64,000 bases of DNA from assembly GCA_023213395.1 (NCBI GenBank), contig CM041465.1, forward strand, positions 178,567,741 through 178,631,740, read 5' to 3'. The notes beneath the pieces were generated by a model, which saw only the letters and a list, made by a program, of their open reading frames with translations, searched no databases and had not been told where the DNA came from. The translations under genes and the position numbers were made by a program. Origin of the DNA: Cycas panzhihuaensis. Its lineage: Eukaryota; Cycadophyta. Positions 10,254 to 20,300 of this stretch are shown here, piece by piece (position 1 is the stretch's first letter; every line of letters begins with the position of its first letter).

Positions 10254-13055
10254 TGGAGCTGCGACTGCGGGATGGTCACTATACTTGATAGGAATTGAGG
10301 TGGTCAATAGATAAAGCTGGGGGTATGAATGGAGACCTATAAGCAAAAGGGAACACCACACAGGGCATTCGTGCACCAGAGCGTGAGTTCAAGACTCACG
10401 AATAGTGCCCAACTACCTCGGAGTAGCTTTCAAATCCAAGAGGGAAGACACACGCAGGGATATCCTAGATGGTCTCAAAGAGGGAGGTCCTCCCACCCTT
10501 GGATGGCCAAAAGGGAAGAGGAGGAATCCTCAATAGAGAGGTTCCTATGACGAAGGAACACAAGATGAAATGGGATAGGCAAAGGGCCTAGCATGGACGT
10601 AAGTAGGCTTCCCCATGCTAATTGGTCTAAGCAAATCTAACCAAGGGAAGGAGTAAAGAAAAGGGGCTAAAAGCTACTCTCTCTTTCATTCAACAACTAA
10701 AGGGGCAAGAGAAAAAGAACAAGCGTCTTGTATGCATTCAATCAAGCAAACTAAATGAAGTGAAATTATGGGTTCCTTCAGGATAGATAGGAGAAAAGGG
10801 GAGGAATGTAGTCCCTACTATGCCCTTTTCCTATGAAGAACAAGCACACAACACACTTATGTAAATAGATACAAGTAGCTAATTTATTTCCTTTTTTGCT
10901 TTTATATGATATATTAAACTAATGCAATAGATTTTAGATAAGAGCAAAAAGAAAAAGGGGTGGATAGAGAGGGACAATGTGTACCCGAAAAGTGTAGCGG
11001 TTGATGAAGAACCTCACTTATGCACAATGTACACCCCCTCTCCAATAGTTGATGCGTGGCCAAAGTTGGTGTGGAAAAAGTAGGGGCTTCCTTACCTTCC
11101 CCTTACAAAAGACAAAGCAAAATAGAAAGCAAGGAAATCAAGTAAACATACCTAGAAGCAAACAAAGCGGAAGAGAGAAGAAGGGTAAAGGCTTACCCGA
11201 AGTCGGATGTCCTTCCTCTTCATGGATGTTACTTCAAACCTACATCCAAAAGAGTCTTTCCCTTCTAAGAAGGGGCTGCAAGAAACTATATATACAAATA
11301 TATATAATATGAATGCTAAAATATTATATTTTAGGTTAGAGTAACTACTACTGAAAATAGTTCTGCTTTCCTTAAAGTAAAACCACATATACCAAGCAAG
11401 AAGGGAAAGGGTAGCCTTAGGATGGCAAGACCCTCCACTAAAGGTTCTCCACGCAGCCTCAAAGTACCACAAGGTAAGGGTTTTGTGATATTTTATGGAT
11501 AGCCAATAAGCATGGGGATGAATAGAGTAAGATATAGGAGAGATGCTAAGGTGACAAAGTCACTATGGACAACGAACCACCACACAAATCTCACCAAAGA
11601 TCCTAATGGATACCGAGAAAGGTTAGGGGCATGAAGAAGGCCCAAAAGAAGGGTGTTCAAGCTTGGAATCAGTGCAGTAAGGGTTGTGTATGTTGATATC
11701 CAGTGCAGGCCAAGGTTCCACCCACTCCTAGTTAACTCAAGGAAAGCATGGGCGCAGGAGAAGAAGGACGGGAAGGGGTTTACCCCTGGGGAGTAGGTCT
11801 GATTGGGATGGATCCCACCTTACTCCCTTCACCCAGTCCTTGTGAGCCTTCTCCCACAGCCTTCTTGAAGAAAACCAGTAGAGAAATGGGATGGCAATCA
11901 GAGGGTATAGAGCCAAACACAAGGAGAGACAATCTTCACTATAGCCAAAGGGCAAAAGAGAAGGAAAATACACTTTGAAACAAGTTCTAATGGAACAAAT
12001 GCATATTAAACCATGAAAATAAGGCAAAGGGTACCTGTTGGGCTGAGTTTAGGGTAGATTTGCCCCTATAACTAGCAAAAAAGAGTAGGTCCTGCAGGGT
12101 TTGCAGGGTGTTTCCTAAAGGGGGGCTGTAGAGAACACTTGCTTGGCGAAGTTGGAGAAGAACCACATAAATCTTGCTTGGAAATGCATGGAAGTGAGTC
12201 TCCTACCACGGAACAGAGCTATTATAGGCAGGTCCTAAGCTAGAATAGCAGGAAACATAGAGTTGTAGGTGCACCTGTGGAAGAGAAGAGGAAGAGAGCA
12301 AAAACACATCAGTAGAATATGATGTTGGGGAGCAAAGAGATGTGAAATGATGAACTTTTTGGGATTTATACTCATCTCAACCCTAATCGAGTGATTAGGG
12401 TGTGAATAGGGTTGAGTTGGGTGCTTGTGCATATGGTAGTTCCACGAAAAATGTGAGAATTACCACGGTAGATAAAAAAATAAACTGCAACAGTCTCACC
12501 ACTGTAAACTTTGTGGTACTGTAGTAAACTTCACGGTACCACTTAGTTTACAGCGGTGCGAGACCAAAAAGCCAAAATGGATATGGTTAAGGTCCTAGGA
12601 GCCCTAGAAGAGGTGTGGCAGGCCTAGGAGAGGCTAGCCCTCCTGTCTAGGTGGCTAGGGACAGTCCGAAAGGCATATGAACTAGACCAAATGAGGCACC
12701 AAGAGTTAGACTTCCCAGAAATGCCATGATAGGGGCACAAGGATCAGGGTATAAGCGGATCATACCAACTAAGGCTTAAGGTGATGTGGAGGTAGTGCGG
12801 AGGGTAGAAGAGTGCCATGGGGACACCTACCTTGCAGAAAGGTAGGTCCCGCGGGTCATCATAGACTCACAATACGACAAGCAACATGATGAAGCAATAG
12901 ATGCAAGACGATCATACAAATGAAGCAGTAAGTTATGCAATGAGGCAATACTCATGTCTACCTTTCCAAAGAAATAGTAAAAGTGAAAAGGGAGAAGCAT
13001 ACATGTGCTTACGTGAGTTGACCTATCCATATCCATTCCCAGTAGCTAGGAAACA
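10254..13055 (-). repeat. element A LTR, left copy (3' LTR in element sense)
   Basis: Starts TGGAGCTGCGACTGCGGG and ends GGAAACA. Homologous over its full length to 24451-27230, with frequent transitions and a few small indels, including about 20 extra bases near 12505-12530. A minus-strand TATAAATCCC box at 12361-12370 is a candidate LTR promoter. Open frames inside are not conserved between the two copies and are not called as genes. Confidence 0.9.
12361..12370 (-). promoter_or_regulatory. candidate LTR TATA box, element A left LTR
   Basis: The minus strand reads TATAAATCCC. The same box is kept at 26556-26565 in the other LTR, in the orientation that would drive gag-pol. Confidence 0.35.
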
Positions 13056-13070
13056 CTACCCCCCCTTCGC
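13056..13070 (-). other. polypurine tract of element A
   Basis: The minus strand reads GCGAAGGGGGGGTAG and abuts the inner border of the left LTR, the expected place for plus-strand priming. The same place in element B (32045-32060) has lost the G run. Confidence 0.75.
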
Positions 13071-13489
13071 AGTAGAGCCTCGCCGCTTAGAAGCATAGTG
13101 CGATGGCGAATGCTGGCAATAAAATTGTCAGTAGTACATGTATATATATCAATCATAAGCATAACAAGGTTCAAGGGTGCTGGTGAGTGTCATGGCAGAA
13201 CGCGTGGATATGAGGATAGGGGTGGAGACAACATAGGGGCTACCCATGTGCCACCCGAGAATCGACTGGAAGCTATGATGGATGAGAGGGATGCCCCCAT
13301 CGTAAGGGTGCAGAGAGAAAGTGTAATGGTGACAAGAGAAAGGGTAAACAAGTAAACCTGAAGGTCACCATAGTTTAACCCCATTAGCGACTAGCTTTTG
13401 GAAGTGTGAGCAAATCGCAAAGTGAACTATAAGACAGCCCGAGACTTAGGCGATAGGCCGATAGGCAAGTCTCAGGGGCGGTCAATAAG
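13071..13489. other. element A, segment between polypurine tract and archaeal-type RNase H
   Basis: No domain recognised. The sequence is alignable by eye with 32060-32480 of element B (shared GAGCCTCGCCGC, CAAGGGTGC and GGGGCTACC phrases), so it is part of the family rather than an insertion. It probably forms 3' untranslated sequence of the retroelement. Confidence 0.5.
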
Positions 13490-13899
13490 AAGAGGAAGGC
13501 GGTGCTAAAAGATGAGGCAAACGAGGTTGTCAGCCTCAGCGTTGAGGGCCTAAGGGATGCGTTAGATGTCAATAGACTAAAACAAGCCAACAGAGACCTA
13601 GCGGTCAAAGCGAGGGCTCTTAAGTGTGGACATCACACCTGGTAAACCTGGGTAAGATGGGACACCACTACCTGGGAGTCGCAAAGAAGAACAATAGATC
13701 CATGGTGAAAGCAGAGTGCATCAGTGAGAGCTTCAATAATGACAGTGTACTCAGCTTTGTTATTGGTGGCCTCGGGGAAAAAGATTATGGAGTGTAGAAA
13801 ATCATGTCTGGAAGGGTCGCGAAGAATCCATGTGGCGGCAGAGGGGCCAAGTTTACTGCTACTTTTGCCATCGATAAAGATGAAGAGAGCCATGGTCAA
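13490..13899 (-). pseudogene. archaeal-type RNase H (aRNH) located downstream of integrase
   Basis: The open segment 13899-13633 reads LFIFIDGKSSSKLGPSAATW near its start, then EATNNKAEYTVIIEAL and CDSQVVVSHLTQVYQV. These are the first Asp-Gly, the Asn-Asn-x-A-E-Y Glu and the C-D-S-Q Asp contexts of type I RNase H of the RVT_3 group. After a frame change, ALNAEADNLV at about 13530-13560 supplies the C-terminal motif. This is distinct from the gypsy RNase H joined to RT at 18950-19500. In the Tat lineage a second, archaeal-type RNase H is known, usually near RNH and INT. Here it lies about 3.7 kb past the integrase, beyond an opposite-strand gene. Confidence 0.8.
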
Positions 13900-14432
13900 G
13901 AAAAGAAAGTGTCTCGGTGGAGGAAAATGTACAATAGAGTCAGAGTCAAAGCAAAAGAGGCTCGTATGGCAAGCAATAATGGTCGTGGATTATAGGAGGA
14001 CCTAGCAATAAGGTTACCCAAGGATAGGAGTAGGCTATCTGACCACTCGTAGAGAGCAGGCGGTAAAAAAGGCACCTTGGGATGCCAAAGGTTGCTTAAG
14101 AAAGCGAAGAATGACTTCGAAAGGAAGGAACATTCTCTTTGGAGACCCCAGGGATAGAAACAGGCTACAAAAATGAGTCCAAGATGCTGAAACGAGCCAA
14201 ACGATTATAAACTTGGGCATACACGGGGGCAGCATGTAAAACGAGACAGAAGGGCCCTAGTAAAAATGCATCGACGAGGTGCCATAAATGTACCTAAAGG
14301 AATGAGCAAAACAGATACTATGGAAGTGCAATAGGAGATAAGGCCAGAAGGTAATGATGATCAGGGATGAGAAACGGTCTCAAGGGTTACCTCAAAAGTA
14401 AAAACGGGGAAACTGCCCATTGGGGCCCCTGC

Positions 14433-14442
14433 CTATATAAGG
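14433..14442 (+). promoter_or_regulatory. TATA box of the antisense PMD gene, element A
   Basis: CTATATAAGG on the plus strand, preceded by GGGGCCCC at about 14422-14429 and followed by GATTCATTTTCAC. The same three-part arrangement occurs in element B at 33323-33375 although flanking sequence is much less conserved. It faces the PMD reading frame about 660 bp downstream. Confidence 0.65.
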
Positions 14443-15099
14443 AAAACCGATGAAAATAAGATTCATTTTCACGGACTCTGGATTCATTTTCACAGGCTCA
14501 CAAATCAATCCAGAGCCCTTTCCTCACGCAGCAGAGTGCCACATGACTTCAAAGGCACGCAGAGGGAGATCTGGCCATTGGATCGAGATCGAGAGGTAGT
14601 CGTTGAGACCAAGATGATGAGATGGCAACAGCCTGACCAAATCCAATGATTGGATTGTCGAAACCCTATTCCATCTCGTGATTTGAAGTTCGTTGCTTTT
14701 TGTAGAATTTATGTAGTTTTTTGGGTCCCATATGGGCAAAAAATTATCTCCATGAGTCCAAACTGGACCCAGAGAGAGACGAGATCGGGGCATTAGGTAG
14801 CCTTGGTCCCAATGGGCCTGGTTATGGCCCGCTTTGAAATTTTTTTTGGGTTTTTTAGGTAGGAAACCCCCCCTTTTGGGGGGGTAACATTTGCATTGCG
14901 ATGGCCTCGATCATTGCGGGACCCAAGCCAAACTCCATGGTACTGCGAAGTTTGGCACAGTACGAAGGCAGAGTTGATGAAAAATAAAGGAAGGGGCCCG
15001 CAGGTCCCCAAATCTTGACCAAATGAGGTTGAGAGACAGTCCAATGGATGTGAGGATGAGCATGAGTCAGGGTCTGACTTGTTTCATGGCATTTTGTAG
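14443..15099 (+). other. leader of antisense PMD gene, element A
   Basis: No domain recognised. It is likely 5' untranslated sequence with a possible intron, because it ends in TTTTGTAG, a good 3' splice site, exactly where protein similarity to element B begins. GATTCATTTTCAC is repeated at 14461 and 14482. A perfect hairpin of seven C, four T and seven G lies at 14867-14884. Confidence 0.4.
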
Positions 15100-16891
15100 G
15101 TAGTGATTGCAGTAGAGAATTGCGAGAATATCGGTATGGCCATATTGAGTTTTATCGAGATGATAACTCGTAAGGACAGGCAGATCTTGGTGAGGTGTGG
15201 CATGTTAAAGGTCACGAGGATGCCTCAGTACATGTCAGATCAGAGGCTACTAGTAGATATTGTATCTTATTAGGATAGACGGAGGCACGTCTTCCATCTA
15301 CCCCAAGTAGGGGATGTATCAGTGATACTAGGTGACATCAGGAGGATACTGGGGGTGCTGGCGACAGGGAGGCTAGCAACACTAGGAGCGCTGCTTAGCA
15401 ATGAGGCAACACATAGGGAGGCCGCAACATTCTTCATGGGCTCAGATAGGTGGGAGATGAGAGGTATCCCTCTCTAGAGCATGGTAATGTCAGTGATTCA
15501 TCGTGTGAGGAAGTTGATCACATTATGCGTTCTGTTCCAGATATCTCAGAAATAGAACTATAGGGACATATCGGGTAGTTGGATAGATGCAGTACGGAGA
15601 TGTGAGGCAGGAGAGAGGTTAGATTGGGCTACCCTCATAGCGGCAAACCTCGTTACACAACTAGACGCTATTCAGGCAACAGGGAAGGGTGGTTTATCAT
15701 ATAGCACCATATTGTAGTGTTGGTTTTTCGACCACTTTGAAGTAGTGGCACCGACAGGGGGACCACACCCCGTCTCAGAGTGGGCCCCCATGGTACATAG
15801 ATGGCAGACTAGATTCAGGGGGACCGACGACCAGGCACATGTCCATCACTCGGTGGAGGCCACATCACTAGACCTCCTCACCATGACTGACTATATAGCA
15901 CACCCATAGAGAGCGGTGAGGTGGGACAACGATGATGAGGCAGGCGGGGTAGGAGTAGCCCCAAGAGATTATGATGGAGGTGATGGGGCTAGCCCATCAC
16001 GAGTTGTAGGAGAGGCAGGTCCATTAGGGTACCTGCAGCTGGTGGAGGGCCTAGGGCAGAAGCAGTCACCCGAGTCGAGGAGTCGGCAGCCGCACCAGGT
16101 GAGACATGACCTTCTCCTGTCATCGTTTGATTGAAAGATGTATATGTATTATTTGGTTTTGATTTAGCATGCATATGGACACGTACTGATATGTGACATG
16201 TTGGATTGTAGGTATAGTAGATATCCAGAGACTAGTGGAGGCGGTAGTCTGGGAGATGTTCCCCCAGGCCTACACAGAGGAGCAGCCTCTCAACCAGGTA
16301 GGTGATGAGCCTAGATTGGTAGGCACTGATGCGATAGCATTTGCCCCATTGGTGAGGGCAAGAGATGTATGGATTACAGAGTCCTAGGAGCATGAGGCAC
16401 GTGCGGGATGTCTGTAGGCTAAGCTAGATACAACCCGACCTCAAAGGGATTCTCTACAGAGTCAGGTACAGGCACTAGAGGCTCAGGGAAGAGTCAGAGG
16501 GGATGTAGAGAGCCACATCTGACATGTGGTGATGGAGGAGTATCTCTCGGAGATGGAGGAAAGGATTCATAGTGTAGAGGGTGATCGAGATTATATCCAA
16601 GCCCGATATGATCGACTGGTGGATGAGGTGGCCTCGAGATCGTCACGGAGCCAGACACATACACATACGATGGTGACGACCCCCAGGAGGCCACGGGATA
16701 AGGGGAGTAAGGTGAGGAGCTCCCGAAGGCGCAGGAGGAGCCTAGAAGGGATGTGGTCCCCAAGAGACGGATCACATCAGCTAAGAGATGATGCCCCAGG
16801 GGCGAGGCAGCGTAGGGTAGATTGTAGGAGTTTTTGTTTTAGGCAAAGGAAAGTGTGGACCTCTAGGGAGTCACCATATGTAGTCACATGA
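15100..16891 (+). pseudogene. antisense plant mobile domain (PMD) protein gene, element A
   Basis: Runs opposite to gag-pol. From 15100 one plus frame reads ENIGMAILSFIEMITRKDRQ, then LLVDIVSY, RRRHVFHLPQVGDVSVILGD, IRRILGVLATGRL and, past 15500, SWIDAVRR. The pattern of aromatic-His-Phe-His-Leu followed by V-x-x-x-D-x-x-x-I-L-G-x-x is that of the plant mobile domain (MAIN/MAIL-type, PF10536), a fold known from host genes and plant transposons. After the domain come an acidic DNDDEAGG-rich stretch, an intron at 16099-16211, and a second exon with coiled-coil-like sequence (MEEYLSEMEERIHSVEGDRD) and a basic Arg/Ser tail. Several in-frame stops are single-base changes from Trp, Gln or Arg codons. 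Function is unknown; the family call is from memory of motifs. Confidence 0.7.
16099..16211 (+). other. intron of antisense PMD gene, element A
   Basis: Begins CAG|GTGAGA and ends TTGGATTGTAG|GT, 113 bp, T-rich toward the 3' end. Similarity to the element B protein stops at its start and resumes at its end, and element B has a 108 bp counterpart at 35157-35264. Splicing has not been shown. Confidence 0.6.
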
Positions 16892-17569
16892 GTCACCAAA
16901 TGTAGTCACATGATTGTCCTCCTCCCTGCAAGGACTCTGGCTTCCCATGGATGATGTACCATACCATTTGTATGATATGATACATGATGATTATTTTTAT
17001 GTATATAGACGGGGTGATTGATACCCCAATTGATGTATGATGATGTGTATCATAATATGTGGTGGATGATGTGCATGTTTTTGTTTACATGTTTACATAT
17101 ATGTGTGCGTATAAGGGTGCACGGATGCACGAGGGTATGATTGATGGTATTTTGAGCTGATCATTGTATGACTTTTGTGCTATGATATTTGTTTGAGCTA
17201 TACACATTTCCTTTCATGCAGGGCCATATTCCTAACAGAGGCACACACAATCACCATGAGTAGCGACGATAGATATATGTGAGGCTAGGAGATAGAGCGG
17301 CACACATGTCCACATGAGATCATAGCGGGATATGCAAAGGAAATGCCAATAGGAGGGGAGTGACGACACTCCAGAGCGTCATCCTAATTGGGGGATGCCC
17401 AAGTAGGAGGACGAGGTTCCTAGGGGAATGGGAACAATGGTTCTGTGGGAGGAACCAAAAAGGAATGAGAGGGCTACCCTAAGCCATCATTCCACCTGTG
17501 GCTAGGAGGAATGAGAACAAGCTTAGGATGGTAGTTTAGGCTCATTTTGGAGCATGGAAAAGACAACAA
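16892..17569. other. element A, convergent 3' region between PMD gene and integrase
   Basis: No coding domain. The plus strand has repeated TGATGTATGATGATGTGTAT-like phrases (about 16950-17110) that resemble 35930-36080 in element B. This is where the PMD and pol transcripts would meet tail to tail. Confidence 0.45.
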
Positions 17570-18780
17570 AGAAATCATGTATAGAATTTCTTAAGGAATT
17601 TACCGTTAACGACTTTCTCGAATTCAAGGCCCTCCAAGGTGGCGATCCTATAGGCACCATTATCGAGGACCAACCCATTTGGGTCCGAATTTGATCAAGC
17701 GGTTATGGAGATATTCCAGCTTGAGGACATGGTCCCCAGGATACAAAGGATGAGAACAAAGGTGTTTATCATAGTTCCTTTGTGAGTGGGGCTTTAGATG
17801 CAAGGTTAGCCTGATAAGCAACTAGATATCTCTCATCCAAGGCTTCGAGGTCTAAGAGGCGAGCCTGATGGATAGACTCCTCATCGATAAGACCTTGAAG
17901 AGAAACTCATAGAGAGGGGATATCCACTTCTAATGGGAGTACCACCTCAGTCCCATAAACAAGGGAGAATGGAGTCATTCTTGTAGCTGCACGAATAGAG
18001 GTATGGTAGGCCCATAAGGTGGAAGGGAGCTGGAGGTGCCAATCTCTCTGAGATTGAGCAATGGTCTTCTTTAAGATATTGATAAGAGTTTTGTTGAATG
18101 ATTCAACCTGACCATTTGCCTGGGGGTAATAAGGAGAAGAGGTTTTGTGAGAGATCTTGAATTTCTCACAAAGTTCATCCATCTCCTTGTTACAAAAAGG
18201 GGTTTCATTATCGGTAATAAAGATGTAAGGAATCCCAAAATGATAAATGATATGCTGGTAGATGAAGGTAGCTATCGTCTTACCAGGGGTAGTGATCAAA
18301 GGAATGGCTTCCACCCATTTTATAAAGTACTCTATGGTAGTCAAGATGAACTTGTGCTACGACAAAGAAGGCAGTAATATGGCCCTGATGAGGTCTAAAC
18401 CCTATTGGGAGAAAGGCCATGGAGATACGATGGGATGAAGAGCCTCGGGAGGCACGTGGGAGATGTTGGTGTGCTCTTGGCATCGTCAATATCTCAAGGC
18501 GTAGGCATGGGCATCCTTGAAGAGGGACAGCCAATAGTAGTCCATATGAAGGATCCTCTGGGCAATGGATTAGCCCTGAAAGTGGCCCCCACAAATGCCA
18601 TGGTGGCATTCGTGGAGTATCTGGTCTGCTTTGTCGGGAGTGATGCAACGGAGGAGGATTCCATCAAAGGATCTCTTGTATAATACTTCATCCATGAGGA
18701 AGTATTACCTAGCGGTGGTCTGAATATGAGACCTAACCTTGTTATCGCTCGGGTGGTACTATCACGAGTAAGGTACCACA
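17570..18780 (-). pseudogene. Tat-type Ty3/gypsy integrase, element A
   Basis: The core is open at 18344-17907 and reads YFIKWVEAIPLITTPGKTIA, FITDNETPFCNKEMDELCEK and YYPQANGQVESFNKTL. The second Asp (TDN) and the Glu (VESFNK) of the DDE triad are present. The first Asp position reads IEYF where relatives have a V-D-Y-F-type context, so it appears mutated. The upstream HHCC zinc part (about 18660-18480) is frameshifted. The C-terminal block with L-x-K-F-K-P-x-W-x-G-P survives only in pieces near 17650-17580. It follows RNase H with a short linker. Confidence 0.85.
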
Positions 18781-18949
18781 CAATGTCACCATACCACTCA
18801 CAATCAATGAGTGGATAGAAAGGAGTACCCTAAATGATCAAGATAGACTCATCAAGAAGAGAGTCATCAATGGGGGCATCGAACGAGTTAGGGATGGGGG
18901 CATTTGCGAGTTGTTCTGCTACTACCATCCCCTTTTTTTATTTTCTGTT

Positions 18950-19500
18950 GATAATGTGCAGATCGAATTCTTGAAGGAGGATGACCAATGACCAAACCTA
19001 CATGTCGGTCGAACTGCAAGTAAGTAACGCAAGGGATTAGATTGAACGACTATCTTGGTGGTGTTTTCGAGTAAGTAGCGCCTAAACTTCTTAGTTGCGT
19101 AAACCAAGGAGAGGCATTTCCGAGCAAGTAGTGCCTAAACTTCTTGGTTGCATGAACCAAGGAGAGGCATTCCTTCTCCGCCAAAGAGTAATTGAGCTTG
19201 GTAGCCACGAGAGTGCGGCTGATGAAGTAAATTGCCTTCTTGACTCCTGAATCATCCTCTTGGGCCACCATAGCGCCCAAGGACTCATCAGTTACCGAGG
19301 TGTAGAGAATAAAAAGCCTATCAAAGTAAGGGGACACCAATGTCAGAGTGGAAACAAGGGCTTCCTTAAGTCCTTTGAAGGCTTGTTGGGCCTTAGCCGA
19401 CCAAACAAACAGGGCTCCCTTCCTTAATAGGTTAGTAAGGGGCTTAGCGTTCAAGGCAAAGTTTGCTAAGAAATGCTTAAAGAATCTAAGTCTACCTAGA
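18950..19500 (-). pseudogene. gypsy RNase H, element A, with 53 bp tandem duplication
   Basis: The open segment 19454-19050 carries FILYTSVTDESLGAMVAQED, AIYFISRTLVATKLNYSLAE and KECLSLVHATKKFRHYLL, the standard RNase H blocks after RT. A direct duplication (19067-19119 and 19120-19172) repeats the HATKKFRHYLL coding stretch. Its length is not a multiple of three, so it shifts the frame. Element B has one copy only, so the duplication arose in A after the two lineages separated. Confidence 0.85.
19067..19172 (-). repeat. 53 bp tandem duplication in RNase H of element A
   Basis: Copies at 19067-19119 and 19120-19172 share GAGYAAGTAGYGCCTAAACTTCTT-type sequence ending CCAAGGAGAGGCATT, with about six transitions between them. 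Those changes show the duplication is old. It is absent at the equivalent place in B (about 37955-38007). Confidence 0.9.
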
Positions 19501-20300
19501 AACGACTTAATCTGTCATTGAGTTCTAGGCAGCGGCATGTCAAGGATCGCCTTAACTTTGTCAGGGTCGATTTGAATTCCTTGCTTCGACACAAGGAACC
19601 TAAGGAGTTTGCCAAAAGTGATGGTAAACATGTATTTGAGTGGGTTAAGGCTTACATGGTACTTGCGGCATCATGTGAAGATAGCCTGTAAGTCCAAAGA
19701 GTGATGGGCTCTAACACATGAGAGACCCATCATGTCATCCATAAAGACCTTCAGCGTGTTGTTGATAAGGTTGTGGAAGATGAAATGCATCGCCCTTTGA
19801 TAAGTGGAACTTATATTTTTTAGTACGAAGGGCACTGCCTTGTAGGCAAAAGTACCCCACAGGGTGGTGAAGGCCATCTTGTGATAGTCTTCGGGAGAGA
19901 TTTAAATTTGGTTATAATCAGAGAAGCCATCCATCAAGGACTTGACTTCAAATCTGGCAGTTCGATCAATAATCTAATTGATAAAAGGGAGTGGGAAGTT
20001 ATCCTTAGGACATGCGTTGTTGATGTCACAGAAGTTAACGCATATGCAGATAGTCCTGTTCATTTTAGCAATGGGAACAATGTTGGACACCCATTTAGGG
20101 TAGTCAATAGAAGTAATGAGTCCTATATCTAGAAGTTTCCCAACCTCCATTTTAATGGTAGTTGAGAGTTTATGATAGAGAGGACATTGTTTCTAATGCA
20201 TGAGGTGGGCGCCAGGAATGATGGTAAGGTTGTGGGTAATAATGGAGGGGTCGATTCCCTTCATGTCAGAGTAATCCCATGTAAAAATCGTAAAACTCTT
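19501..20300 (-). pseudogene. Ty3/gypsy reverse transcriptase, element A
   Basis: Minus-strand frames read WVSNIVPIAKMN, INNACPKDNFPLPFI, SLMDGFSDYNQI, KMAFTTLWGTFAYKAVPF and VFMDDMMGLSCVRAHH. Both catalytic regions remain: the Asp of L-M-D-G-F and the F-M-D-D pair (about 19735-19745). The thumb continues to about 19500. Conserved residues have been hit by transitions (for example V-D-F-R to V-N-F-C in the N-terminal block), and stops occur in the fingers and thumb. It follows the PR-RT spacer and precedes RNase H. Confidence 0.85.

Noticed and set aside
14524-15044. Two minus frames between aRNH and the PMD gene
   Set aside because: No similarity to the corresponding part of element B and no domain; most likely chance frames in the PMD leader.
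16494-16775. 93-codon minus frame under the PMD second exon
   Set aside because: Reverse-strand shadow of the coiled-coil exon; only the plus frame agrees between elements A and B.
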